Source of the DNA: Seohaeicola saemankumensis
Lineage (GTDB): Bacteria > Pseudomonadota > Alphaproteobacteria > Rhodobacterales > Rhodobacteraceae
Length of the DNA stretch: 64,000 bases
Assembly: GCF_020171285.1 (NCBI RefSeq)
Contig: NZ_JAIUZI010000003.1
Span: 248,001 to 312,000, forward strand
Reading direction: 5' to 3'
The position numbers were made by a program, and so were the translations under genes. The notes under the pieces were generated by a model. The model was given only the letters and a program-made list of their open reading frames with translations. It searched no databases and was not told the DNA's origin. This document shows positions 44,891-52,320 of the stretch, one piece after another. Position 1 is the first letter of the stretch; every line of letters starts with the position of its first letter.

Positions 44891-45220
44891 GCCGAAATCC
44901 CCGGGCCGTGCGGTGGGATCGACCACGTATTCGGTCTCCACTCCGAACGGCTGACAGACCCGCTCCAGATCCCGGCCGCCCAAATCGTCGGCGATCAGTT
45001 GCAGGCTGTCGAACTGGTCACGGTAGAAATAGCTGATCTCAGGCGCCTGCCCCTGCTCCAGCTTCTCTCGCAGGTGCGGGTCGATGTAGCGATGCACAAC
45101 CTCTCCCGGACCGGGATCGATGATCTCGACATCGCCGAGATAGAGCGAGGTCGTCGTGCTCCCACCCGACGTCACGCTGCGCGTCAGGCGTCCGCCGCTG
45201 GCCGGGCCAGATAGGAAAAC
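44891..45220 (-). pseudogene. RHS core remnant R1 (broken)
   Basis: Read on the minus strand, this is the C-terminal core of an RHS/YD-repeat protein: SLYLGDVEI, VVHRYIDPHLREKL, FYRDQFDSLQLIADDLGG and FGVETEYVVDPTARPGDFG. These correspond to the usual RHS segments up to the DFG just before the FIGAR-type junction. It opens right after an in-frame TGA near 45230 and ends at GDFG, where the sequence changes abruptly into the terminator region. The usual GFIGARxD...YYDP junction and any toxin tip are missing. Large RHS genes are normally several kilobases long, so this is a remnant. Confidence 0.72.
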
Positions 45221-45339
45221 GCGTCAATTGACCTCGCCGCCGGTCCCTCGAATTGAGCTGGTTGTCAAACGCAGGCATCGTACTCGGGCTATCAATTCTA
45301 CAGGTGTTTTCTGGTCATAAAACCGCCCGACTCAAAAAA

Positions 45340-45651
45340 CTATCTCCACACGATTACTTTGCTTTGGTCCGCGTTGTGAAGCGTCATGGCTTCCGGGCCA
45401 TAGTAGCTGCTGTCGTCGAGTTGTATTTCAATGGAAATGTTTGAGCCAAACACTAGGCGGACGGACTCTGCGCTTCTCACTGCTCTCAAAAACGCCACTC
45501 CACCACGGAGTTTCGGCGCTTCAGGCGTAATTTCGTGGTCGTTGAAAACGGTCAAGATCGTTCCATCGTCAAAAACCAGCTGGATATAGTCTTCAATTTT
45601 CCTAATGCTTGTCAACTTCAAGCCCTCAAGCATCGAGATGAATTCTTTCAT
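45340..45651 (-). CDS. Immunity-like small protein next to an RHS toxin tip
   Basis: A 103-residue protein with start ATG 45651. This start lies 11 bp after the stop codon (45662-45664) of the toxin-like tip, the usual spacing of toxin and immunity genes. The frame stays open to 45756 but that would overlap the tip. It is acidic to neutral, with strands IQLVFDDGTILTVFNDHEIT and VRLVFGSNISIEIQLDD, and ends GPEAMTLHNADQSKVIVW. That C-terminal signature I associate with small immunity-like proteins, but I cannot give a family name. Function inferred from position: protection against the adjacent toxin. Confidence 0.55.
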   Translation of the reverse strand: MKEFISMLEGLKLTSIRKIEDYIQLVFDDGTILTVFNDHEITPEAPKLRGGVAFLRAVRSAESVRLVFGSNISIEIQLDDSSYYGPEAMTLHNADQSKVIVWR

Positions 45652-45661
45652 GAGCCTACTC

Positions 45662-46085
45662 TCAGAATGGATAGTGACCTTGGCTTCGTGGTACCGTGCG
45701 CCCAGTATATGGATCGACTGCTTGCCTGCCAGAGTTGCTGTAGGTGAAGTAGCCATCAGGATACCCAGGACTACGACCGCGAGCCGGCGCAGGATTCATA
45801 GCTCTTAGAGTGTCAACTTGCTGATTTGTGCCCCCTTTTCCTCCCTTCCATCCAACACCAGTCTGCTTTCCAGACGAGTTTGTAACAGGTGTCGGGCCAG
45901 AAGCACCCTTTGGGACAGGCGCTGCTTCTGCCGCATCGAGCCATCGGCGTGGTAGGTGTGGAAACGATCTTGACCGCTTGCACCCGCTCGGTTGTTGCCA
46001 AAGCCGAAGCTGAGGGCGTTGATGCAGGATTTGGTCGGCTCAAGAGAACTCTCGACCGCCCCCGGTTCGGCTTGCTCCGCTCGTG
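45662..46085 (-). pseudogene. Orphan C-terminal toxin-like tip of an RHS/polymorphic toxin, frameshifted
   Basis: On the minus strand one frame reads GASGPTPVTNSSGKQTGVGW, then a glycine-rich patch and TNQQVDTLRAMNPAPARGR, SPGYPDGYFTYSNSGRQAVD, PYTGRTVPRSQGHYPF and a stop at 45662-45664. Conserved phrases such as SPGYPxGYxxY and DPYTGRT are of the kind found at the extreme C-terminus of polymorphic toxins. Upstream of about 45930 the coherent reading (SCINALSFGFGNNRAGASG, QDRFHTYHADGS) is in a different frame, so there is a frameshift. No start codon or RHS core is attached. It is followed by an immunity-like gene. Confidence 0.55.
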
Positions 46086-46091
46086 TGCCGC

Positions 46092-46400
46092 CTATTCCAC
46101 TTCAGTTATGTAGTGCGGTTTGAACGGAGATATTTCGCCCTCGGAAATGAGTTTCTCCACATAAACTTTGTTCCATCCATCCCATCGAGTGTTCATTATC
46201 GGGACGTCTCCAAGCGCTTTGCGTATGGCTTCAAGCAAAGGGGCACTGTTTGCAGTATCAATTTCATACAATTCGTCGCGAGAGGCGTTTGACCGCCAAT
46301 CGTTCCTACTGAACCCCAATTTGGCGAGCGTGGCCAATTCCTTCGATGATGGGTTCAAAAAGACAATCCTCTCTCGTTCAATTACCGTAATGCATCCCAT
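46092..46400 (-). CDS. Small hypothetical protein in the RHS island, possible immunity protein
   Basis: A 102-residue protein (MGCITVIERERIVFLNPSSK..., ending FKPHYITEVE). It is rich in charged residues, has no signal or membrane segment, and I do not recognise a family. It begins 6 bp after the stop of the small ORF at 46407-46574 and could be translated with it. A count of the 60 bases 46141-46200 gives 24 G+C (40%), against 43 of 60 for 44521-44580, so the DNA is foreign to its surroundings. Possible roles: immunity protein or cytosolic toxin fragment. Confidence 0.5.
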   Translation of the reverse strand: MGCITVIERERIVFLNPSSKELATLAKLGFSRNDWRSNASRDELYEIDTANSAPLLEAIRKALGDVPIMNTRWDGWNKVYVEKLISEGEISPFKPHYITEVE

Positions 46401-46406
46401 GCGCTT

Positions 46407-46574
46407 CTATCTCCAACCGCCAATTGTCGACAGTCCCGGATCAGTTCTATCGATCGGATCGACCACAACCTCGGGGCCGCCGCCCGGCAGCCCTTGGCCA
46501 GGCCCCAGAAAACCGTCATTGCCTTTTGTCGGTGCCCTCGGGTTGCGTGAGCTAAGATCACGAATTTCGTTCAT
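46407..46574 (-). CDS. Very small ORF or toxin C-terminal fragment in the RHS island
   Basis: A 55-residue frame (MNEIRDLSSRNPRAPTKGND, GFLGPGQGLPGGGPEVVVDP, then IDRTDPGLSTIGGWR). ATG 46574 is preceded by AAAGGA eight bases upstream, so it can be translated. The glycine/proline-rich middle and GGGPEVVVDPID phrase are reminiscent of low-complexity toxin termini, but there is no RHS core attached. The frame is open further upstream to 46760 through sequence that also codes in another frame. Interpretation is open. Confidence 0.45.
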   Translation of the reverse strand: MNEIRDLSSRNPRAPTKGNDGFLGPGQGLPGGGPEVVVDPIDRTDPGLSTIGGWR

Positions 46575-46642
46575 GTCAAATCCTTTGGAATCGGCGTTGA
46601 TCTGATTGGTATCCAGGGCGCGTTGAGTTGCATCTTTGATTG

Positions 46643-47314
46643 CTAACCAGACCAATGAACCTCGGGGGTAATTTCTTTCAGATCGATCAGATCCATCTTC
46701 TTTAACACCCACAACTCGTGCAACGTGATGGCAACCTTGGCCTGCGCCGGATTCTTCCAATCGACAAGAAGCGTTAAGTGATCAGAGGATTCGAAAACCG
46801 GATCCCCGGGTGAAAAAATTGCAACAATTCCATAGTTATCAGCCTCTCCCTGGCGTGCGCTGTCGGGGTCCTGGAAACTTATGCTGCGCATTTGAAAATG
46901 AGACTCGAAAAAGGCGCCGTCACCCAATTCCAGGTATATGGACCCCAAAGATTCGGCAAAGGAGTCAATTGATTTGGATACTTCAGCGGCGTTAGGCCAC
47001 CCATGCAGGCTGCTCTTTACCGCTTCGGCCGCATCAAGAACTCGATTCACGTCTTCTCCACTCGTTGGCTTGTTCTCACATTCCAAGTTATGTCTTTTGA
47101 GGTCAATGAACGACTGCGCAGGTCTATTCGCGAGCACGCACGCCCACCTCACATCCAGCCAATCGGATTGGAGGGACATCGACGGATCCGGCTCGCAGTC
47201 GCGAGCATAGAAGTCGCGCGGGCCGGCCGCTTTGTCCTGGCGTGCGCCGATGAAGCCGAAATCCTTGGGTCGTGCGGCGCGGTCCGCTGCGTTCGGGATC
47301 GCCGTCCGCTATTC
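46643..47314 (-). CDS. RHS core end fused to an unclassified C-terminal domain
   Basis: A single open frame from just after a TAG at 47315 to 46643. Its first part is the RHS junction: RAARPKDFGFIGARQDKAAG, then SDWLDVRWACVLANRPAQ, comparable to the usual FIGARxD...SDWLDVxxxGVxTNRYAY. The tyrosine and aspartate of the YYDP motif are altered (DFYARDCEPDP). Then come about 150 residues of a new domain (AAEVSKSIDSFAESLGSIYL, DNYGIVAIFSPGDPVFESSD, HLTLLVDWKNPAQAKVAITL) with no family I know. The first ATG is at 47179, so translation could start inside. The main body of the RHS protein is missing. The GC content is low. Confidence 0.55.
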
Positions 47315-47545
47315 GTCTCTGGCGTGTATCAGGTGTGCCTGTGTCAGGGCAGACGGGTGGCCGTAGGGATGCGAGCCGGGGAGGCGCAAGTTTCCGGTTG
47401 GCAAAGCCTGCCAACTTCTCTATGCAGCGCTGTCATACATGCGCGTGCGGCCCGCTCTGGCTAGAATCACTTTGGTGACTGGACCCTGATCCGGGCTTTG
47501 GTACGTGTACAAAACGAAACAAACCCGATCCGAGGTAAGTACAAA

Positions 47546-47809
47546 ATGGCAAATTCGCCCCAGGCCAAGAAGCGCGCCCGTCAGAACGAAAAGCGTTTCG
47601 CCGTCAACAAAGCCCGTCGTTCGCGCATCCGCACCTTCCTCCGCAACGTCGAAGAAGCAATCGAATCCGGTGACAAGGACGCAGCAGTCGCTGCCCTGCG
47701 CGCGGCTCAGCCCGAACTGATGCGCGGCGTCACCAAGGGTGTGTTCCACAAAAACACCGCCGCCCGGAAAATGTCCCGCCTGTCCTCGCGCGTCAAAGCG
47801 CTGGGCTGA
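47546..47809 (+). CDS. rpsT: 30S ribosomal protein S20
   Basis: An 87-residue basic protein: [40 protein letters not shown], then [20 protein letters not shown]. It binds 16S rRNA early in 30S assembly. ATG 47546 follows GAGGT at about 47531. An in-frame GTG-started extension from 47498 covers the leader and is rejected. Its position directly upstream of dnaA is a hallmark of alphaproteobacterial chromosomes. A tandem hairpin follows. Confidence 0.97.
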   Translation: MANSPQAKKRARQNEKRFAVNKARRSRIRTFLRNVEEAIESGDKDAAVAALRAAQPELMRGVTKGVFHKNTAARKMSRLSSRVKALG

Positions 47810-47813
47810 CAGC

Positions 47814-47872
47814 TTTCCGTCTGACGGAAAATCTTTTTGCGAAAGGGCGTTGCCACGGGCAGCGCCCTTTTT
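47814..47872 (+). terminator. Tandem hairpins after rpsT
   Basis: First, TTTCCGTC/GACGGAAA (47814-47821 and 47823-47830) followed by ATCTTTTT. Then GGGCGTTGC/GCAGCGCCC (47845-47853 and 47859-47867) followed by TTTTT. The second is a standard intrinsic terminator; the first probably strengthens it. Confidence 0.85.
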
Positions 47873-48353
47873 GCGTGCTTGCCGCCGGTGCGGACATTCT
47901 GCGGTTGCGAGAGATTCTTTGCGCTCAAAGGCTGAGTCAACATCATAGTTTGATTGCCGGTTCGCAGGCGAAGTTGCTATCCCTGTTGCAGCGATTCACT
48001 CGCTTGGGGGGACAGGCTGCTCCGGATCGGACTGAATAGTTCAGGATGGCTCCGGGTTACGTCGATGAAACTGGCTGCCGCCGGTTTTGTCAACGCGCTG
48101 TATATCGGTTTCGCTCCGGTGTGCGGCCCTGTCATTACATGAGTGTACAACGGTATTGCACCGGTTAACCGACCGCTGGGGATGGCGGCTCTCGTTTTCC
48201 GGACAATGATCTGTTGTGTCGTCCGGATGGACGGCCGTCACCGCTCCTGCGGCTGACGTACAGTTGTGCTGCGACGTGAATCCTGCCGGGGAGCCCCGGT
48301 CAAAAACATGAACAGGCCGAAAGGCCGACACTACGGGATGCGTGAGGCGCTGG
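47873..48353. promoter_or_regulatory. rpsT-dnaA intergenic region
   Basis: These 481 bases contain no ORF with family support. Four GANTC methylation sites lie at 47913, 47934, 47993 and 48278; CcrM sites of this kind occur in alphaproteobacterial dnaA promoters. A GC-rich palindrome (CCGGGG...CCCCGG) sits near 48286-48299, just before the dnaA leader. I found no run of consensus DnaA boxes and no clear AT-rich unwinding element, so this is not demonstrably oriC. Confidence 0.45.
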
Positions 48354-49763
48354 ATGACACAAGAGAAGTGGGGACTGCTCCGGAAACGGCTGCTGAAGAC
48401 TGTTGGGCAAAACAACTATACCACCTGGATTGAACCGCTGGAATTCGATCAGCTGCTGGATGGCGTGGCGGTTTTCAACGTGCCCACGAATTTCATGGGC
48501 AACTATGTCGGTCAGAATTTCGCCGACCTGATCCTGCACGAGCTGAACACCTCTGGCGAGTCCGTGCAGCGGGTGGCCTTCAAGGTCGCGGCCAATTCTC
48601 CGGCACGCCCTTCCTCGGCGGCGTCTTCTGCCACGCCGCGCGCCGCCGTTCGAGCATCCGAAAACCGTCCCGCCAGCGACCAGCCAGCGGCTCGGGACGC
48701 CGCCGCCGCCGCGTCCGACACGCTGCAGGCCGCGCCGTTGGACCCGCGTTTCACATTTGACAGTTTTGTCGTGGGCAAGCCGAATGAACTGGCCCATGCC
48801 GCAGCGCGCCGCGTCAGCGAGGGGGGGCCGGTGACGTTCAATCCGCTGGTGCTTTATGGCGGCGTCGGGCTTGGCAAGACCCACCTGATGCACGCCATCG
48901 CCTGGGAACTGCGCGCGCAGAAGCCGGAGCTGAACGTGCTCTACCTGTCGGCGGAACAGTTCATGTATCGTTTTGTACAGGCGTTGCGCGAACGCAAGAT
49001 GATGGACTTCAAACACCTGTTCCGCTCGGTCGACGTGCTGATGGTGGACGATGTGCAGTTCATCGCGGGCAAGGACAGCACGCAAGAGGAATTTTTCCAT
49101 ACCTTCAATGCGTTGGTCGATCAGAACAAGCAGATCATCATTTCGGCCGACCGGGCGCCGGGCGAGATCAAGGATCTGGAGGAGCGGGTGAAATCGCGGC
49201 TGCAGTGCGGCCTCGTGGTGGATCTGCACCCGACCGACTATGAACTGCGCCTGGGGATCCTGCAGAGCAAGGTACAGCAGTACCGCACGACCTATCCCGA
49301 TCTGGAAATCTCCGACGGCGTGCTGGAGTTCCTGGCCCACCGCATTTCGACCAATGTGCGGGTGCTCGAAGGCGCGCTGACGCGGCTCTTTGCCTTTGCC
49401 TCGCTGGTCGGTCGCGAGATTGACATGGAGCTGACGCAGGATTGCCTGGCCGACGTGCTGCGCGCCTCGGAGCGCAAGATCACGGTGGAGGAAATCCAGC
49501 GGAAGGTGTCGGAATACTACAACATCCGCCTGTCCGACATCATCGGGCCCAAACGCCTGCGGTCCTATGCGCGGCCCCGGCAGGTGGCGATGTATCTGTG
49601 CAAGCAGCTGACGAGCCGGTCGCTGCCGGAGATTGGTCGCAGGTTTGGCGGGCGCGATCACACCACGGTCATGCACGGGGTCAAGCGGATCGAAGAACTC
49701 AAGACGACCGACGGGCAGATCGCCGAAGATGTCGAGATGCTGCGGCGCGCGCTGGAAGCGTGA
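48354..49763 (+). CDS. dnaA: Chromosomal replication initiator DnaA
   Basis: Initiator ATPase that unwinds oriC. The start ATG 48354 (MTQEKWGLLRKRLLKTVG) matches rhodobacterial DnaA; an in-frame GTG at 48342 is four codons upstream. Domain I (residues 1-85) is followed by a variable alanine/proline linker (about 88-140). The AAA+ ATPase has Walker A LYGGVGLGKTHL and Walker B VLMVDDVQF, and the C-terminal DNA-binding helix-turn-helix contains SLPEIGRRFGGRDHTTVMHG. The length of 469 residues is typical. Followed by a B5 repeat and dnaN. Confidence 0.97.
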   Translation: MTQEKWGLLRKRLLKTVGQNNYTTWIEPLEFDQLLDGVAVFNVPTNFMGNYVGQNFADLILHELNTSGESVQRVAFKVAANSPARPSSAASSATPRAAVRASENRPASDQPAARDAAAAASDTLQAAPLDPRFTFDSFVVGKPNELAHAAARRVSEGGPVTFNPLVLYGGVGLGKTHLMHAIAWELRAQKPELNVLYLSAEQFMYRFVQALRERKMMDFKHLFRSVDVLMVDDVQFIAGKDSTQEEFFHTFNALVDQNKQIIISADRAPGEIKDLEERVKSRLQCGLVVDLHPTDYELRLGILQSKVQQYRTTYPDLEISDGVLEFLAHRISTNVRVLEGALTRLFAFASLVGREIDMELTQDCLADVLRASERKITVEEIQRKVSEYYNIRLSDIIGPKRLRSYARPRQVAMYLCKQLTSRSLPEIGRRFGGRDHTTVMHGVKRIEELKTTDGQIAEDVEMLRRALEA

Positions 49764-49780
49764 CGCTGACCGGCTGCGGG

Positions 49781-49829
49781 CGAGGGGCCAGCCCCTCGCG
49801 CTCCCCGGAGTATTTGCAAAGAGATGAAA
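49781..49829 (+). repeat. Dispersed intergenic repeat, family B copy 5
   Basis: CGAGGGGC (49781-49788) pairs with GCCCCTCG (49791-49798), then CCCCGGAGTATTTG and CAAAGAGATGAAA run to 49829. It lies between dnaA and dnaN on the plus strand, directly after the dnaA stop (49763). The hairpin alone could terminate transcription. Confidence 0.8.
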
Positions 49830-49984
49830 GGGCGACCCGGGCCGGGCGCGCTGAAACCTGAGTGCATTTGCCCGAATCGAGGCGCGCGGGCCCGGTTGGG
49901 GGGTGACACCGGGTGTTTCGGCGTGGGTGGCCTCTTGACGCTCCTGCCTTAACATCAGACAACTCTAAAAAAACTTGTGTCGCT

Positions 49985-50007
49985 TGGGCAATTCGTTAGG
50001 TTGCCCA
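49985..50007. promoter_or_regulatory. Inverted repeat in the dnaN leader
   Basis: TGGGCAA (49985-49991) and TTGCCCA (50001-50007) form perfect 7-bp arms with a 9-bp spacer, 29 bp before the dnaN ATG. It may be an operator or an mRNA hairpin near the ribosome-binding site. Upstream at 49935-49940, TTGACG could be a -35 box. Weak evidence. Confidence 0.4.
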
Positions 50008-50035
50008 TCCCGGCTCATGCGGAGGATGTAGGGAC

Positions 50036-51154
50036 ATGAAGATCAGCATGGAACGCGGCACGCTTTTGAAAGCAGTGTCTCAGGCGCAGTCGGTCGTGGA
50101 ACGCCGCAATACCATCCCGATCCTTGCCAATGTGCTGATCGAGGCCGAAGGCGACAGCGTCCAGTTCCGCGCCACGGATCTGGACATCGAGGTCGTCGAC
50201 AAGGCGGCCGCCCAGGTAGAGCGCGCGGGCGCGACCACGGTGTCGGCGACCACGCTGCACGAGATCGTTCGAAAACTGCCCGATGGAGCCCTGGTCACGC
50301 TGAACGCGGACAGTGCATCGGGCCGGCTGACCGTCGAAGCGGGCCGGTCGAATTTTTCTCTGGCGACGCTGCCGCGCGAGGATTTCCCGGTCATGGCTTC
50401 GTCTGAGTACCAGTCGAATTTCTCGGCGCCCGCGGCGATGCTGCGGCGGCTGTTTGACAAATCGAAGTTCGCGATTTCCACCGAAGAGACCCGGTATTAC
50501 CTGAACGGCGTCTATATGCATGTGTCGGATGCGGATGGCGGCAAGGTGCTGCGCTGTGTGGCGACAGACGGTCACCGCCTGGCGCGGATCGACGCGGATC
50601 TGCCCGAGGGGGCCGCCGACATGCCGGGCGTGATCGTTCCCCGCAAGACGGTAGGCGAGTTGCGCAAGCTGCTGGACGATGACGAGATGGCGATTGCGGT
50701 ATCGGTGAGCGAAACCAAGGTGCGGTTTGCCACCCCGGACATCACCCTGACGTCCAAGGTGATCGACGGCACCTTCCCGGATTACACGCGGGTGATCCCG
50801 CAGGGCAACACCCGGCGGCTGGAGGTCGATGCCGCGGAATTCGCCCAGGCGGTCGACCGGGTGGCGACGGTTAGCTCGGAGCGGTCGCGCGCGGTCAAGC
50901 TGCAGTTGGGCGAAGACAAGCTGGTTCTGTCGGTCAATGCGCCTGACAGCGGCGCCGCCGAGGAAGAGCTGGCGGTGGCCTATGGCGATGAGCGGCTGGA
51001 AATCGGATTCAACGCCAAGTACCTGCTGGAGATCGCCAGCCAGGTGGACCGCGAAAACGCGGTGTTCATGTTCAATTCGGCGGGCGACCCGACGCTGATG
51101 CGCGAAGGCAACGACCAAAGCGCGGTCTATGTTGTCATGCCGATGCGGGTGTAG
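50036..51154 (+). CDS. dnaN: DNA polymerase III sliding clamp (beta subunit)
   Basis: Ring-shaped processivity clamp, 372 residues. Three DnaN domains are visible from MKISMERGTLLKAVSQAQSV; RRNTIPILANVLIEAE is in domain I, and the C-terminal YVVMPMRV ends the third domain. The ribosome-binding site GGAGGATG precedes ATG 50036. It is separated from dnaA by 272 bp holding the B5 repeat and from recF by the A4 element, so the usual dnaA-dnaN-recF order is kept but interrupted by repeat elements. Confidence 0.97.
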   Translation: MKISMERGTLLKAVSQAQSVVERRNTIPILANVLIEAEGDSVQFRATDLDIEVVDKAAAQVERAGATTVSATTLHEIVRKLPDGALVTLNADSASGRLTVEAGRSNFSLATLPREDFPVMASSEYQSNFSAPAAMLRRLFDKSKFAISTEETRYYLNGVYMHVSDADGGKVLRCVATDGHRLARIDADLPEGAADMPGVIVPRKTVGELRKLLDDDEMAIAVSVSETKVRFATPDITLTSKVIDGTFPDYTRVIPQGNTRRLEVDAAEFAQAVDRVATVSSERSRAVKLQLGEDKLVLSVNAPDSGAAEEELAVAYGDERLEIGFNAKYLLEIASQVDRENAVFMFNSAGDPTLMREGNDQSAVYVVMPMRV

Positions 51155-51160
51155 GTGACG

Positions 51161-51207
51161 CCGGAATTTTTCAAAAATTCCGGTCCGTTTTCTTTGCAAG
51201 AAAACGG
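51161..51207 (+). repeat. Double-palindrome element, family A copy 4
   Basis: CCGGAATTTTT/AAAAATTCCGG (51161-51171 and 51173-51183) is followed after one base by CCGTTTTCTT/AAGAAAACGG (51185-51194 and 51198-51207). It fills nearly all of the gap between dnaN (stop 51154) and recF (ATG 51220). Confidence 0.85.
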
Positions 51208-51219
51208 GTACTCCTTGCC

Positions 51220-52320
51220 ATGAAACTTGCCCTGACACAGCTGAACCTGTCGCATTTCCGGTCGCACATCGGGGCAAAGCTGACACTTGACGGTCGCCCT
51301 GTGGCCATCCACGGGTCGAACGGGGCGGGAAAGACGAACATCCTCGAGGCGGTCTCGCTGTTCTCGCCGGGACGCGGATTGCGGCGGGCCAGCGCGGCAG
51401 AGATTGCGCGCAGGCCCGAGGCTCTGGGCTGGAAGCTGCGCGGGGATCTGCAATCGCCGGGCCGGGCGCACGAGGTAGAGACCTGGTCCGAGGGCGGCGC
51501 AGCACGGCAGGTTCGCATTGATGGCAAGATGGCCAGCCAGGTGGCGCTGGGCCGGATCGCCCGCGTGTTGTGGCTGATCCCGGCGATGGACCGGCTGTGG
51601 ATCGAGGGCGCGGACGGGCGGCGGCGGTTCCTCGATCGGATTGCGCTCAGTTTCGATCCCGACCACGCCGAAGCGGCGTTGGCCTATGACAAGGCGATGC
51701 GCGAGCGGAACCGGCTGCTCAGGGACCAGGTGCGCGACCCGGCGTGGTACGGCGCGCTCGAGACGCAGATGGCGCGGGCGGGCCATCGGATCCATGGCGG
51801 TCGGGTGGCGGCGCTGGAATACCTCTCGGCGGCGCAGGCGCGGGCCGAAACCGCCTTTCCCACGGCCGAACTGGAGCTGCAGCAATCCGAGGGCGAAATG
51901 CCGGGCAGCGAAGAGGATCTGCGCGCGGCCCTGTCCGAGAGCCGGTTTCGCGATCTGGCCGCCGGGCGGGCATTGGTAGGGCCGCATCGCACCGACCTTT
52001 ATGGCGTATACGCGGCCAAGGGCGTGCCGGCGCGGGACTGTTCGACGGGAGAGCAGAAGGCGCTGCTCGTCTCGTTGATCCTGGCCAACGCGCGCGCCCT
52101 GGCAGAGCAGATCGGGGCGGCGCCGATCCTGTTGCTGGACGAGGTTGCGGCGCATCTGGACGCCAGCCGCCGGGCTGCTTTGTATGACGAGATTTGTGCG
52201 ATCGGGTCTCAGGCCTGGATGACAGGCACCGGCCCCGAGCTGTTCGCGGAACTGGGCGATCGGGCCCAGACGGTGGAAGTCACCGAAGCCGGGGGCGTCT
52301 CAAGCGTGACCATGACATGA
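51220..52320 (+). CDS. recF: DNA replication/repair protein RecF
   Basis: SMC-like ATPase that helps load RecA at gaps, 366 residues. Walker A is in HGSNGAGKTNILEAV; the signature STGEQKALLVSLILANARAL and Walker B PILLLDEVAAHLD are intact, with LTQLNLSHFRSHIGAKLTLD as the N-terminal strand pair. ATG 51220 follows the A4 hairpins; a weak CTCCTT-type pyrimidine stretch precedes it, so the ribosome-binding site is poor. The LysE gene overlaps its stop by 4 bp (ATGA). Confidence 0.96.
   Translation: MKLALTQLNLSHFRSHIGAKLTLDGRPVAIHGSNGAGKTNILEAVSLFSPGRGLRRASAAEIARRPEALGWKLRGDLQSPGRAHEVETWSEGGAARQVRIDGKMASQVALGRIARVLWLIPAMDRLWIEGADGRRRFLDRIALSFDPDHAEAALAYDKAMRERNRLLRDQVRDPAWYGALETQMARAGHRIHGGRVAALEYLSAAQARAETAFPTAELELQQSEGEMPGSEEDLRAALSESRFRDLAAGRALVGPHRTDLYGVYAAKGVPARDCSTGEQKALLVSLILANARALAEQIGAAPILLLDEVAAHLDASRRAALYDEICAIGSQAWMTGTGPELFAELGDRAQTVEVTEAGGVSSVTMT

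Noticed and set aside
43952..45175. A 407-codon minus-strand frame spanning the enoyl-CoA hydratase and the RHS remnant
   Set aside because: Only its first part (RHS core) resembles a protein family; after GDFG it is antisense to the enoyl-CoA hydratase gene and its terminator.
45813..46043. A 76-codon minus-strand ORF in the island
   Set aside because: Its frame conflicts with the toxin-tip and upstream frames that carry recognisable phrases; composition is that of a shadow.
47505..47514. GTACAAAACG in the rpsT leader shared with the 5530/5562 repeats
   Set aside because: A ten-base match with no matching flanks or spacing; probably chance.
47873..48353. oriC
   Set aside because: Only the position next to dnaA suggests it; no cluster of TTATCCACA-like boxes and no AT-rich unwinding element were found, and in alphaproteobacteria the origin is often elsewhere.
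49823..49951. A 42-codon ORF starting at the ATG of repeat B5
   Set aside because: The product is low-complexity (MKGRPGPGALKPE...), no homology is evident, and no conservation of the following bases is seen in other B copies.
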